Assembly: GCF_003859945.1 (NCBI RefSeq)
Contig: NZ_RQYM01000005.1
Coordinates: 1 to 64,000 of the forward strand
Length of the DNA: 64,000 nucleotides
Source of the DNA: Leucobacter sp. OH1287
GTDB lineage: Bacteria; Actinomycetota; Actinomycetes; Actinomycetales; Microbacteriaceae
Reading direction: 5' to 3'
How positions within the stretch are numbered: the first letter of the stretch is position 1; the number at the start of each line of letters is the position of its first letter. The notes under the pieces were generated by a model that searched no databases, was not told where the DNA came from, and saw nothing but the letters and a program-made list of their open reading frames with translations. This document shows, in pieces, positions 26,245-36,353 of this stretch. A program made the position numbers and the translations under genes.

Positions 26245-27446
26245 TAGCGCAGCACCTCCAGACCCGGGAGGGTTTTACCCTCAAGGAACTCCAGGCTTGC
26301 GCCGCCGCCCGTTGAGATGTGACCGAACTGGTCGTCTTTAAACCCAAGCTGGCGGACAGCAGCGGCCGAGTCGCCACCGCCAACAACGGACAGACCGGAA
26401 ACCCGGGTTAGTGCCTCAGCAACCTCGCGGGTGCCGTGAGCGAAGGCTGGCATCTCGAAAACACCCATCGGGCCGTTCCAGAAAACAGTTTTCGCACCGC
26501 TGATGGTCTCGGCAAACTTCTTTGCGCTCTCAGGGCCGATGTCGAGGCCGATACCTGCCTCACCGAAGCGTGACTCGGCGATTTTATCGGCGGCAACGGT
26601 CTCGTGCGCTGCATCCGGCGCGAACTTCTCAGCGACAACCACATCAACCGGCAACAGCAGTTCAACACCGAGCTCTTTTGCCCGCTCCAGATACTTCTGA
26701 CAGTTCGGGATCTGGTCACTCTCGAGCAGGCTACTCGCAACACTGTGACCCTGCGCGGCAAGGAATGTGAACAGCATACCGCCGCCGATAACGAGCTTGT
26801 CAACCCGCTCCAGCAGGTGATCGATAACTCCGAGCTTGTCTGAAACCTTTGAGCCACCAAGCACAACAACGTAAGGCTTTTCGGCGTCAACGGTTAGTTT
26901 CTCCAGCACATCAACCTCGGCGGCGACAAGCCTACCGGCGACACTCGGGCGTGCCTTTGCGAGCTCGGTAACGCTCGCCTGACTGCGGTGTACAACACCG
27001 AATCCGTCGAGCACAACAAAGTCGGTGTGTTTGCTGAGCTCAGCGGCAAACGCCTGCCGCTCAGTCTCGTCCTTCGATGTTTCCTGCGGGTTGAAGCGCA
27101 GGTTCTCAAGCAGCAGCACCTCACCGTTGTTTAGCGCCTGGATCGCCTGATCCGCCGCCTCGCCAACGCTCTCGGAAACAAAAGCGACCGGGCTGCCGAT
27201 AATCTCGCCGAAGCGCTCAGCGACCGGGCGCAGTGAAAACTCTGGCTTCACCTCACCGCCGGGGCGGCCGAGGTGGCTGCAAACAACAACCCGCGCCCCC
27301 TTGTCGCGGAGTTCTGAAACGGTCACCGCTGCGGCGCGGATCCGCCCATCATCGGTGATTACGCCGTCTTTCAGCGGCACGTTGAGGTCGCTGCGGACTA
27401 TCACGGTTTTGCCGGCTAGCTCGCCGAGTGATTCGAGTGTGCGCAT
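26244..27446 (-). CDS. pgk: Phosphoglycerate kinase
   Basis: A 400-residue two-domain glycolytic kinase. It carries VIVRSDLNVPLKDG at the N-terminal substrate site, VVCSHLGRPGG, and the nucleotide-site sequence FWNGPMGVFE with GGGDSAAAV. ATG at 27446 is preceded by AAAGGG. It is separated from gap by 137 bp with a terminator, so it probably has its own promoter, which I cannot place. Confidence 0.96.
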   Translation of the reverse strand: MRTLESLGELAGKTVIVRSDLNVPLKDGVITDDGRIRAAAVTVSELRDKGARVVVCSHLGRPGGEVKPEFSLRPVAERFGEIIGSPVAFVSESVGEAADQAIQALNNGEVLLLENLRFNPQETSKDETERQAFAAELSKHTDFVVLDGFGVVHRSQASVTELAKARPSVAGRLVAAEVDVLEKLTVDAEKPYVVVLGGSKVSDKLGVIDHLLERVDKLVIGGGMLFTFLAAQGHSVASSLLESDQIPNCQKYLERAKELGVELLLPVDVVVAEKFAPDAAHETVAADKIAESRFGEAGIGLDIGPESAKKFAETISGAKTVFWNGPMGVFEMPAFAHGTREVAEALTRVSGLSVVGGGDSAAAVRQLGFKDDQFGHISTGGGASLEFLEGKTLPGLEVLR

Positions 27447-27521
27447 ACAAAGCCCTTTCTAAAACAAAGAATGCGAATCAATTCTATCGACTGAAACCCC
27501 AAAATAGGCGGAGAAACCAGC

Positions 27522-27561
27522 CAAAAAAGCACAGCGCCAGAATTGCATCTGACGCTGTGCT
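27522..27561 (-). terminator. Terminator of gap
   Basis: On the minus strand AGCACAGCG (27553-27561) pairs with CGCTGTGCT (27528-27536), followed by a run of six T. It is placed about 20 bp after the gap stop. Confidence 0.8.
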
Positions 27562-27583
27562 GTGTCTGTGTGTGACGCGGTCG

Positions 27584-28612
<1,029 letters not shown>

Positions 28613-28615
28613 TTA

Positions 28616-28712
28616 AGCCGGGGCAGATACAGGGATCAACCGCTATGCTCTACCCCGGCTATTTTCAGCAGCTGTTTACTGCTAAACAGCTGACTAATCG
28701 CGGTGCGATTAG
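28616..28712. repeat. Cluster of three inverted repeats between sod and gap
   Basis: Three hairpins lie in under 100 bases: AGCCGGGG/CCCCGGCT (28616-28623 with 28653-28660), AGCTGTTTA/TAAACAGCT (28670-28678 with 28683-28691) and CTAATCGC/GCGATTAG (28694-28701 with 28705-28712). None has a clear T run. They may protect the sod mRNA 3' end or attenuate read-through into gap. Confidence 0.6.
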
Positions 28713-28716
28713 AAAC

Positions 28717-29334
28717 CTAGATCAGGTCTTTGGTCTGTGCTGCTGCGCGCTCAAATCTCGCTGCAACATCCTCCCAGTTGACGATGTTCCAGAAGGCGTT
28801 AACATAGTCACCCTTCACGTTTACATAGTCAAGGTAGAAAGCGTGCTCCCACATGTCTAGCATCAGCAGTGGCACGGTGCCAGCTGGCAGGTTTGCCTGC
28901 TGATCGTAGAACTGCACAATGTTGAGGCGCTGGCCGAGTGAGTCCCAGCCGAGCACGGACCAGCCGGAGCCCTGGATGGTGAGCGCGGTGTTGTTGAAGT
29001 GCGCCCGGAATCCATCGAATGATCCGAAGAACTCGTCGATTGCGCTGTCGAGTTCACCGGTTGGTTTGTCGCCGCCGTTTGGTGACAGGTTCTGCCAGAA
29101 GATGCTGTGGTTGACGTGCCCACCAAGGTTGAAGGCGAGATCCTTCTCCAGCTTGCTGATGTTGCCGTACGCGTTGTTTTCACGGGCCTCAGCGAGCTGC
29201 TCTAGCGCGGTGTTTGCGCCGGTTACATATGCCTGGTGGTGACGGTCGTGGTGCAGCTCCATAATCTTGGCGCTGATGTGTGGCTCCAGCGCCGCGTAGT
29301 CGTATGGCAGCTCAGGAAGTGTGTAAACAGACAT
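28717..29334 (-). CDS. sodA: Superoxide dismutase (Fe/Mn family)
   Basis: A 205-residue cytoplasmic dismutase. Metal ligands are visible as the histidine in [10 protein letters not shown], the histidine in [10 protein letters not shown], and the Asp/His pair in [15 protein letters not shown]. The NGG and GWSVLGWD segments suggest the Mn-type, though cambialistic use cannot be excluded. ATG at 29334 has AAGGAGGAG upstream, one of the best ribosome sites in the window. It lies between whiA and gap. Confidence 0.95.
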   Translation of the reverse strand: MSVYTLPELPYDYAALEPHISAKIMELHHDRHHQAYVTGANTALEQLAEARENNAYGNISKLEKDLAFNLGGHVNHSIFWQNLSPNGGDKPTGELDSAIDEFFGSFDGFRAHFNNTALTIQGSGWSVLGWDSLGQRLNIVQFYDQQANLPAGTVPLLMLDMWEHAFYLDYVNVKGDYVNAFWNIVNWEDVAARFERAAAQTKDLI

Positions 29335-29404
29335 TGTGTCTCCTCCTTTTTGGAAGACTGGTTCGGGGATAAAAAACAGTGGATAGTGAAAAGCTTAGTG
29401 GCTG

Positions 29405-30391
29405 TTAGTCAAGATCTGCTGGGAGGTTTGCCTCGGTGCCGGGGATCCCCAGCTCGCTGGCACGCTTGTCTGCGTTGGTTAGCAGGCGACGGATCCGCCC
29501 CGCAATTGCGTCTTTTGTTAGCGGTGGATCCGCTTTCGCACCGAGTTCGTCGAGGCTCGCCTCACGATATTTGAGGCGCAAAAGTCCCGCATCTCGCAGG
29601 TGTGGCTGCACCGAATCGCCGAGGATTTCAAGGGCGCGCTCAGTGCGTGCACATGCGGCAACAGACGCCTGTGCGGACCGACGCAGGTTCGCGTCGTCAA
29701 AGTTGACGAGACGGTTTGCGGTGTTCTTTGATTCGCGTTCTGTGCGCTGCTGCATCCACTCCTCCTGTTGTTTAACCGCTCCCATTTTGCCGAGCATGTC
29801 CGCAATCGCGTCGTTGTCTCGGATTAGCACCTTTACCTGACCACGGATTTCACGGTTTTTTGCCGGCACTCCGATCCGGGCTGCTGCACCAACCAGCGCC
29901 ATCGCAACCTCGGTTGTTGGGCAGGTGATCTCCAGGCTCGCGGAGCGGCCCGGCGCGGTTAGCACACCGCGTGCGAGGAACGCGCCTCGCCAGATCGCTG
30001 CGAGCTCGTCAGGTGAGCCGGTTGTGAGGCGGTTCGGGAGACCGCGGATGGCGCGTCGTCTGGCATCGAGCAGACCGATTTGGCGGGCGATTGTTTCGCC
30101 GTCTTTTACCCGCACCAGGAAGATCGGGTCACCGGGTTTGCCAGGTGGCAGCTGTTTTGCCTCGCTCATTACCGCGTAGAGTTCGACGAGGTTTTTGCGC
30201 ACCCGCTGCACAATGTGCGGGGTGTGCAGTTCAGCCTCAAGCGCGATGCGGTTGTTGATTGTGTGGAGACCACCAGCAAGGCGCAGCGTTGCCGCAAGCT
30301 CTGCGTTACGAACGCCGTATGTATTTGCCTCAAACTTTACAAGTTCTTTTTTAACTTGAGCGGTTGTTGCTGCTACTGGCGCAGGTGACAC
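29405..30391 (-). CDS. whiA: DNA-binding developmental regulator WhiA
   Basis: A 328-residue protein with an N-terminal homing-endonuclease-like domain and a C-terminal helix-turn-helix (SLDELGAKADPPLTKDAIAGRI). WhiA controls sporulation or cell-division genes in Actinobacteria and is present also in non-sporulating members. The start is GTG at 30391 with AAAGGA nine bases upstream. A TAAACT (30435-30440) in the 86-bp gap upstream is a possible -10. The YvcK gene that usually separates rapZ and whiA is missing here. Confidence 0.93.
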   Translation of the reverse strand: MSPAPVAATTAQVKKELVKFEANTYGVRNAELAATLRLAGGLHTINNRIALEAELHTPHIVQRVRKNLVELYAVMSEAKQLPPGKPGDPIFLVRVKDGETIARQIGLLDARRRAIRGLPNRLTTGSPDELAAIWRGAFLARGVLTAPGRSASLEITCPTTEVAMALVGAAARIGVPAKNREIRGQVKVLIRDNDAIADMLGKMGAVKQQEEWMQQRTERESKNTANRLVNFDDANLRRSAQASVAACARTERALEILGDSVQPHLRDAGLLRLKYREASLDELGAKADPPLTKDAIAGRIRRLLTNADKRASELGIPGTEANLPADLD

Positions 30392-30477
30392 GTGATGGAT
30401 TCCTTTCGAGCAAAAACACTATGTGCAGTCACCTAGTTTAGTGGGTAAACAGGTGCTGTTTTAACAAAACTACAAAA

Positions 30478-31356
30478 TTATTCTCGTCCCAGGTCGCGGT
30501 GCTTTAGATTAACCTGCACGCCGGGTAATTTTGAGAGCCGGTCAGCGAGTTCACGAGCGACCGCAACCGAGCGGTGTTTCCCACCGGTGCACCCGATTGC
30601 GAGGGTTGCGTGGCGCTTGTTTTCCCTCTGATAACCGGCGAGCACCTGTTCGAGCGCCTGTGTGTAGTTGTCGATGAACTCCGCTGCACCCTGGCGGCTC
30701 AGCACAAAGTCGCTAACAACCGCTTCAACACCGGTGTGGTTTCTGAGTTCTGCCTCCCAGAACGGGTTTGGTAAAAAGCGCATATCCGCGATCATGTCTG
30801 CGTCGTTTGGAGTGCCGTATTTGAAACCGAAGCTTTGCACAACCAGCTGCAGTCTTGGGGCATCCTCGGCCAGGAACAGTTCCCTGACGTGCATCGCGAG
30901 CTGGTGGACGTTGAACCTTGAGGTATCTACCACGAAGTCGCTGATCGCCCGCAGTTCCATTAGGCGCTGCCTCTCCAGTTGGATACCGTTGAGCAGGCTA
31001 CCGTCCCCCATCAGCGGGTGTGGTCGCCTAACGGCCTCGTAGCGTCGCACCAGCACGTCATCGGTTGCGTCGAGGAAGATGATCCGCACCCTCGCTTTGC
31101 TTGTCAGCTCGGCGAGTGTTTCACGCACATGGTCGAGCAGGTCTCGGCCTCGCACATCAACAACGGCGGCGATCTGTGGCAGTGCGCCGTCGGTGCGATC
31201 GGCCATGTCGGCGAGGGTTGTGAGCATCCGCAGCGGGAGATTGTCGACAACATACCAGCCAAGATCCTCTAGCGTGTTGGCAACAGTGCTTCTGCCGGCA
31301 CCGCTCATGCCGGTTACGATCAGGATTTCTTGCTGTTGGGAGTTTGCCTCTGCCAT
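30478..31356 (-). CDS. rapZ: RNase adapter / nucleotide-binding protein RapZ (YvcJ)
   Basis: A 292-residue P-loop protein. Walker A is GMSGAGRST near residue 18, DVRGRDLLDHV and FLDATDDVLVRRY follow, and the C-terminal GCTGGKHRSVAVARELA is the family hallmark. In Enterobacteria it tunes glmS mRNA decay; its role in Actinobacteria is less clear. It follows uvrC by 32 bp, an arrangement conserved in many Gram-positives. GAGAGAGAC precedes the ATG. The palindromic TAGGTTTACCTA lies just before this site. Confidence 0.93.
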   Translation of the reverse strand: MAEANSQQQEILIVTGMSGAGRSTVANTLEDLGWYVVDNLPLRMLTTLADMADRTDGALPQIAAVVDVRGRDLLDHVRETLAELTSKARVRIIFLDATDDVLVRRYEAVRRPHPLMGDGSLLNGIQLERQRLMELRAISDFVVDTSRFNVHQLAMHVRELFLAEDAPRLQLVVQSFGFKYGTPNDADMIADMRFLPNPFWEAELRNHTGVEAVVSDFVLSRQGAAEFIDNYTQALEQVLAGYQRENKRHATLAIGCTGGKHRSVAVARELADRLSKLPGVQVNLKHRDLGRE

Positions 31357-31371
31357 TTTGTCTCTCTCAGC

Positions 31372-31383
31372 TAGGTTTACCTA
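31372..31383. promoter_or_regulatory. Inverted repeat TAGGTTTACCTA before rapZ
   Basis: Arms TAGGT and ACCTA around TT lie in the 32-bp gap between uvrC and rapZ. The core AGGTTTACCT is the same as in the sufB/ctaA gap (12993-13004). It may be a protein-binding site or chance. Confidence 0.3.
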
Positions 31384-31388
31384 CCAGT

Positions 31389-33263
31389 CTACCGCAGCGC
31401 CTTCGCGATTGCCGCTGCGGTCACTGTGCCGATCCCGGGAACCGCGGCGATCTCCTCCTCGCTCGCCGCCGCCAGGCGCTTAACAGAGCCGAAGTGTTTC
31501 AGCAGTGCGTTGATCCTCGTCTGGCCAAGCCCCGGGACATCATCGAGTCTTGTGCGGATCCCCTTGCTGCGCTGCTGCCGCTGGAAGGTGATGGCGAAGC
31601 GGTGTGCCTCATCCCTCGCCCGCTGCACTATATACAGTGCCTCCGAGTTGCGCGGCAGGATCACCGGGAACTCGTCGTCTGGCAGCCACAGTTCCTCTAG
31701 CCGTTTTGCGATTCCGCACAGCGCAATATCGGTTATTCCGGCCTCGCTAAGCGCTCTCGCAGCGGCCGCAACCTGCGGTTTACCGCCGTCAACAATGAGC
31801 AGTTGTGGCCGGTCACGGTATCTGCCGAGCTCTTTTAGTGCAAGCTCGTCCTGCGCTGCGAGGATCTGTGCGGCGCGGCGTTTTACAACCTGGTAGATGC
31901 TGTCGGTGTCGTCGGTTGTGGAGGCGATTTTATACTTGCGGTAGGCGCCCTTAGCTGGCAGGCCGTCCTCGAAAACAACCAGTGAGGCGACAACGTTTGT
32001 GCCCTGCAAGTGACTGACATCGATACACTCGATGCGCAGCGGCGGCACCTCCATACCGATCGCCGCCTGCAGTTCCGCCAGGGCGTCGGTGCGACTGGTG
32101 AGGTCGTTGGTGCGTTTCAGCCGGTGCCTTGTCAGGTTCTCCCCCGCGTTTTTAACCGCGGCGTTGAGCAGCCGCAGCTTGTCGCCGCGCGCTGGCTGTT
32201 TGATACTGACTTTGCCGCCGCGTGGACGCTTGTCTGCGAGCAGCTGCTGCACCGCCTCACCGTCTGCGGGCGGCAGTGAGACATAGATTTTCTTGGGTGG
32301 CTCTCGGTCCGTGTAGGCGGTCTGCAGAACCGCGCTCATCAGGGATTCTTGACTGTCGGCAGCGTCGAGGTCGACAACCCAGCTGCGCTCCCCGAGGATC
32401 CTGCCCCCGCGGACAATAAACTGGTGCACCGCCGCAGCAAATTCGTCGCCGTAGAGTCCAAACAGGTCGGCGTTGGTGTCGAGCGAGAGCACAACCGAGT
32501 TCTCCTCCATTAGCTGCTGTAGCGCCTGCAACCGGTCACGGTAGATAGCCGCTCGCTCAAAGTCGTGTGCTTCTGCGGCGGCGAGCATTTCGCGCCGAAA
32601 TTTCTTTGCGAGCCCGGGGTTTGGTGAGTTGAGGAACTGCAACAGCTGTTGAACCATGTCACGGTGTTCAGCAACCGTTACCCGCTGTGAGCAGGGGCCG
32701 TTACAGCGTCCAATCTGCCCGGACAGGCACGGTTTTTTGCTCTCAATCGCGCGTTTGTAGTCTGCATCGTTGCAGGTACGGATCGGGAACACCTGCTGTA
32801 GCAGCTGCAGGGTTTGTTTTAGCATTCTGACTTTTGGGTAGGGCCCAAGATATTTGGCACCGCGGATCTTCTCATTCCGCGTGACTATCAGCCTCGGCGC
32901 TTCACTCGCGAGGGTGACAGCGAGGTAAGGATAGCTTTTATCGTCCTTGAACACCACATTGTAGGGTGGTTTGTAGCGGGTTATCCAGGTGTGTTCGAGC
33001 AGCAGCGACTCGGTGTCGGTGCTAACAACAGTCCAGTCGATGGCGGCCGCTAAACGCAGCATCTGCTGGGTGCGCGGCTGCAGTCTCTCGAACGGCTGAA
33101 AATAGTTGCTGACCCGGTTTCTTAGGTTTTTCGCTTTGCCGATGTAGAGCACTCTGCCGTGTCTATCGCTGAAACGGTAGACGCCGGGGCTGGTCGGAAT
33201 CTCACCTTTTGCGGGTTTAAACGCTGCGCGATTGTCATCAGCGTTAACCGTGCTCATTGCCAT
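31389..33263 (-). CDS. uvrC: Excinuclease ABC subunit C
   Basis: A 624-residue nuclease that makes both cuts in nucleotide excision repair. It has the GIY-YIG domain (TSPGVYRFSDRHGRVLYIGK) at the N terminus, a UvrB-binding region near the middle, the RNase H-like domain with IECIDVSHLQGTNVVASLV, and C-terminal helix-hairpin-helix repeats (DDVPGLGQTRINALLKHFGS, then VPGIGTVTAAAIA). Three in-frame starts are near each other (TTG 33272, ATG 33263, ATG 33257); I chose 33263. It lies directly after uvrA on the same strand. Confidence 0.94.
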   Translation of the reverse strand: MAMSTVNADDNRAAFKPAKGEIPTSPGVYRFSDRHGRVLYIGKAKNLRNRVSNYFQPFERLQPRTQQMLRLAAAIDWTVVSTDTESLLLEHTWITRYKPPYNVVFKDDKSYPYLAVTLASEAPRLIVTRNEKIRGAKYLGPYPKVRMLKQTLQLLQQVFPIRTCNDADYKRAIESKKPCLSGQIGRCNGPCSQRVTVAEHRDMVQQLLQFLNSPNPGLAKKFRREMLAAAEAHDFERAAIYRDRLQALQQLMEENSVVLSLDTNADLFGLYGDEFAAAVHQFIVRGGRILGERSWVVDLDAADSQESLMSAVLQTAYTDREPPKKIYVSLPPADGEAVQQLLADKRPRGGKVSIKQPARGDKLRLLNAAVKNAGENLTRHRLKRTNDLTSRTDALAELQAAIGMEVPPLRIECIDVSHLQGTNVVASLVVFEDGLPAKGAYRKYKIASTTDDTDSIYQVVKRRAAQILAAQDELALKELGRYRDRPQLLIVDGGKPQVAAAARALSEAGITDIALCGIAKRLEELWLPDDEFPVILPRNSEALYIVQRARDEAHRFAITFQRQQRSKGIRTRLDDVPGLGQTRINALLKHFGSVKRLAAASEEEIAAVPGIGTVTAAAIAKALR

Positions 33264-33274
33264 CGCAGCCAAAC

Positions 33275-36172
33275 CTATTTGGCGGGGTGCTGCGCGAGCA
33301 CCTCTGCCAGGAATCTACCGGTGTGGCTCTCCTCAACCTTGGACACCGCCTCAGGGGTTCCGCAGGTGATGACGGTGCCGCCGCCGGATCCGCCCTCGGG
33401 ACCAAGGTCGATAACCCAGTCTGCTGAGCGGATCACGTCGAGGTTGTGCTCAATTGTGATAACCGTGTTGCCCTTCTCAACGAGCTCGTTGAGCACGAGC
33501 AGCAGTTTACGCACGTCCTCAAAGTGCAGGCCGGTGGTTGGTTCGTCGAGCACGTAGACGGTACGGCCGTTGGAGCGTTTTTGCAGCTCGGTTGCGAGTT
33601 TTACACGCTGTGCCTCACCGCCGGAGAGGGTTGTTGCGCTCTGCCCGAGTTTGACATAGCCGAGCCCAACATCGACGAGGGTTTTCAGGTAGCGGTGGAT
33701 GCTGCTGATCGCGCTAAAGAACTCTGCCGCCTCGGCGATTGACATCTCCAAAACCTCGGAGATGTTTTTGCCCTTGTATTTGATCAGCAGGGTTTCACGG
33801 TTGTAGCGTTTACCCGCGCACACCTCACAGTCGACGTAAACATCCGGCAGGAAGTTCATCTCGATTTTGATTGTGCCGTCACCCGCGCACGCCTCGCAGC
33901 GCCCGCCCTTAACGTTGAAGCTGAAGCGGCCGGGAAGGTATCCCTTCGCCTTTGCGTCGCTTGTTTCGGCGAACAGCGTTCTAATCTTGTCAAACACGCC
34001 CGTGTAGGTTGCGGGGTTTGAGCGCGGGGTGCGCCCGATCGGCGCCTGGTCAACGTGCACAACCTTGTCGAGGTGTTCAAGCCCTGTCACTCGGGTGTGT
34101 TTACCGGCAACCTGGCGGGCGCCGTTGAGTTTGTTGGCGAGCACCCGGTAGAGGATGTCGTTAACGAGGGTGGACTTGCCGGATCCGCTAACGCCGGTAA
34201 CCGCGGTGAGCACACCGAGCGGGAACTTCACGTCAACGTTTTTGAGGTTGTTCGCCTTCGCGCCAACCACGTGCAGCTGTCGCTTCTTATCAACCTTGCG
34301 TCGCTTCGCCGGGGTCTCAATCGCCATCTCACCGCTTAAGTATTTACCGGTGATTGATCGCTGGTTTTTGTGTAGGCTGAGCGGTTCACCGGAGTGGATC
34401 ACCTCGCCGCCCTCAACACCCGCCCCCGGGCCGATATCAACGATCCAGTCGGCGGCGGCGATGGTTTCTTCGTCGTGCTCCACAACGATCAGGGTGTTGC
34501 CGAGGTTTCGCAGACGAATCAGTGTCTCAATCAGGCGGCGGTTGTCTCGCTGGTGCAGACCGATTGACGGCTCATCGAGCACATAGAGAACACCGGTGAG
34601 ACCCGAACCGATCTGGGTTGCCAGGCGGATCCGCTGTGCCTCACCGCCAGACAGGGTGCCCGCCGAGCGGCCGAGCGTGAGATAACCGAGGCCGACCTGG
34701 ATGAGGAAGTCGAAGCGCAGGCGAATCTCCCTCAGCACCTGCGCGGCGATCTCTGCCTGCCGCTCCCCGAGCACCAGTCGATTAAAGAAGTCCTGTGCGT
34801 CGAGCAGGCTGTGCTCGGTGACATCCGCGATTGACAGCCCTTCAACGGTGACAGCCAAAACCTCGGGCTTTAGTCGTGCGCCGCCGCAGGCGTGGCACGG
34901 GATCTCCCGCAAAAACTGGCTGTAGCGTTCTTTTTTCCAGTCCCCCTCGGCCTCGCGATACTGCCGTTCAACGTTTGCAACAACGCCCTCAAAACCGGAG
35001 GTGTACTCGATTGTGCGGCCGAAACGGTTGCGGAAACTGACATCAACCTTGTAGTCCTGACCGTAGAGGATGATCTCGCGGACACTCTCGGGCAGTTTCT
35101 GCCACGGGGTGTCGAGGGAGAAACCGTGATCCTTTGCGAGCCCGCGCAGCAGCTGATTGTAGTACTTGTATAGCCCTTTGCCCTGGGTGGACCACGGGAT
35201 CAGAACGCCCTCGTTAATCGAGAGCAGCGGATCCCCGACAATTAAATCCTCATCAACGCTCATTGAAACGCCGAGGCCGCCGCAGGCACCGCAAGCACCG
35301 AAGGGTGCGTTAAAGGAGAAGGTGCGCGGCTCAATCTCGGTGAGCTCAACCGGGTGTTGGTTGGGGCAGCTGCGGTTTTCGCTGTAGCGTACCGTGCGGC
35401 TCGGGTGGTCTGCTGCTAGATCCACCAGCTCGATCTCGACGGTGCCGCCGCTCAGCTTCAGCGCCGTCTCAACCGAGTCGGTGACGCGCGAAATATTCTC
35501 TGGTTTGGCAGTGAGCCGGTCAACAACCACGGATATGTAGTGCCACTCTTGTTTCTTCAGCTTTGGCGGGTTGTGCAGCTGCACCAGTTCACCGTCAACA
35601 ACCGCGCGGCTGTAGCCGGCCGCCGCAAGCTCCGCAAACAGCTCAACAAACTCGCCCTTCTTTTTCACAACCAGGGGCGCGAGGATCATAAACCGGGTCT
35701 TTTCTGGCAGCGCGGTGACACTGTCTGCGATCTGCTGCGCTGACTGCGCCTGGATCACCTCACCGCAGGTTGGGCAGTGCGGGATGCCAACGCGCGCCCA
35801 CAAAAGACGCATGTAGTCGAAGATCTCGGTGATGGTGCCAACGGTTGAGCGCGGGTTGCGGTTGGTTGACTTCTGGTCGATAGAAACCGCGGGGCTCAGG
35901 CCCTCAATAAAGTCAACGTCCGGGCGATCAACCTGCCCGAGGAACTGCCTCGCGTAGGCGCTCAGCGACTCAACATAGCGGCGCTGCCCCTCGGCGAAGA
36001 TGGTGTCAAACGCGAGACTGGATTTACCGGACCCGCTGAGGCCGGTAAACACAACCAGACTGTCACGCGGGATCTCAAGATCGACGTCTTTTAGATTGTG
36101 GACGCGGGCACCCCGCACCCGAATCTCGGCGTGTGCGCTTGAGGATCTGATGACGCTGTCTGTTTTATTCAC
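33275..36172 (-). CDS. uvrA: Excinuclease ABC subunit A
   Basis: A 965-residue damage-recognition ATPase. Two ABC modules are visible: Walker [10 protein letters not shown] near residue 45 and GVSGSGKST near 665, with signatures [16 protein letters not shown] and [15 protein letters not shown]. Zinc-binding cysteines occur as CPTCGE, CHACGG and CEACAG/CEVCAG. The start is GTG at 36172 without a strong Shine-Dalgarno; upstream ACTTGTTGT is the only candidate. It precedes uvrC by about a dozen bases. Confidence 0.96.
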   Translation of the reverse strand: MNKTDSVIRSSSAHAEIRVRGARVHNLKDVDLEIPRDSLVVFTGLSGSGKSSLAFDTIFAEGQRRYVESLSAYARQFLGQVDRPDVDFIEGLSPAVSIDQKSTNRNPRSTVGTITEIFDYMRLLWARVGIPHCPTCGEVIQAQSAQQIADSVTALPEKTRFMILAPLVVKKKGEFVELFAELAAAGYSRAVVDGELVQLHNPPKLKKQEWHYISVVVDRLTAKPENISRVTDSVETALKLSGGTVEIELVDLAADHPSRTVRYSENRSCPNQHPVELTEIEPRTFSFNAPFGACGACGGLGVSMSVDEDLIVGDPLLSINEGVLIPWSTQGKGLYKYYNQLLRGLAKDHGFSLDTPWQKLPESVREIILYGQDYKVDVSFRNRFGRTIEYTSGFEGVVANVERQYREAEGDWKKERYSQFLREIPCHACGGARLKPEVLAVTVEGLSIADVTEHSLLDAQDFFNRLVLGERQAEIAAQVLREIRLRFDFLIQVGLGYLTLGRSAGTLSGGEAQRIRLATQIGSGLTGVLYVLDEPSIGLHQRDNRRLIETLIRLRNLGNTLIVVEHDEETIAAADWIVDIGPGAGVEGGEVIHSGEPLSLHKNQRSITGKYLSGEMAIETPAKRRKVDKKRQLHVVGAKANNLKNVDVKFPLGVLTAVTGVSGSGKSTLVNDILYRVLANKLNGARQVAGKHTRVTGLEHLDKVVHVDQAPIGRTPRSNPATYTGVFDKIRTLFAETSDAKAKGYLPGRFSFNVKGGRCEACAGDGTIKIEMNFLPDVYVDCEVCAGKRYNRETLLIKYKGKNISEVLEMSIAEAAEFFSAISSIHRYLKTLVDVGLGYVKLGQSATTLSGGEAQRVKLATELQKRSNGRTVYVLDEPTTGLHFEDVRKLLLVLNELVEKGNTVITIEHNLDVIRSADWVIDLGPEGGSGGGTVITCGTPEAVSKVEESHTGRFLAEVLAQHPAK

Positions 36173-36210
36173 ACAACAAGTCTAACCCGATGGCAGCTCA
36201 CAACACGCCA

Positions 36211-36234
36211 AAAATCGAAGAATTATTCGATTTT
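36211..36234 (-). terminator. Probable terminator of uvrB
   Basis: AAAATCGA (36211-36218) pairs with TCGATTTT (36227-36234); on the minus strand the stem ends in a T5 run. The stem is A+T-rich, so it is weaker than the others. It lies in the 181-bp uvrB-uvrA gap, which holds no other feature I can name. Confidence 0.5.
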
Positions 36235-36353
36235 CTTGTGGGGCGGTTTTGGCGGTCGCAAGCGACGGTTAGTAGCAACATGTGGCGGTGCGCCTGGTAG
36301 CGGCAGGAGGTCACAGACTGTAGCCTCTGGCGGCGCCTGCAGGCCACAGAAAA

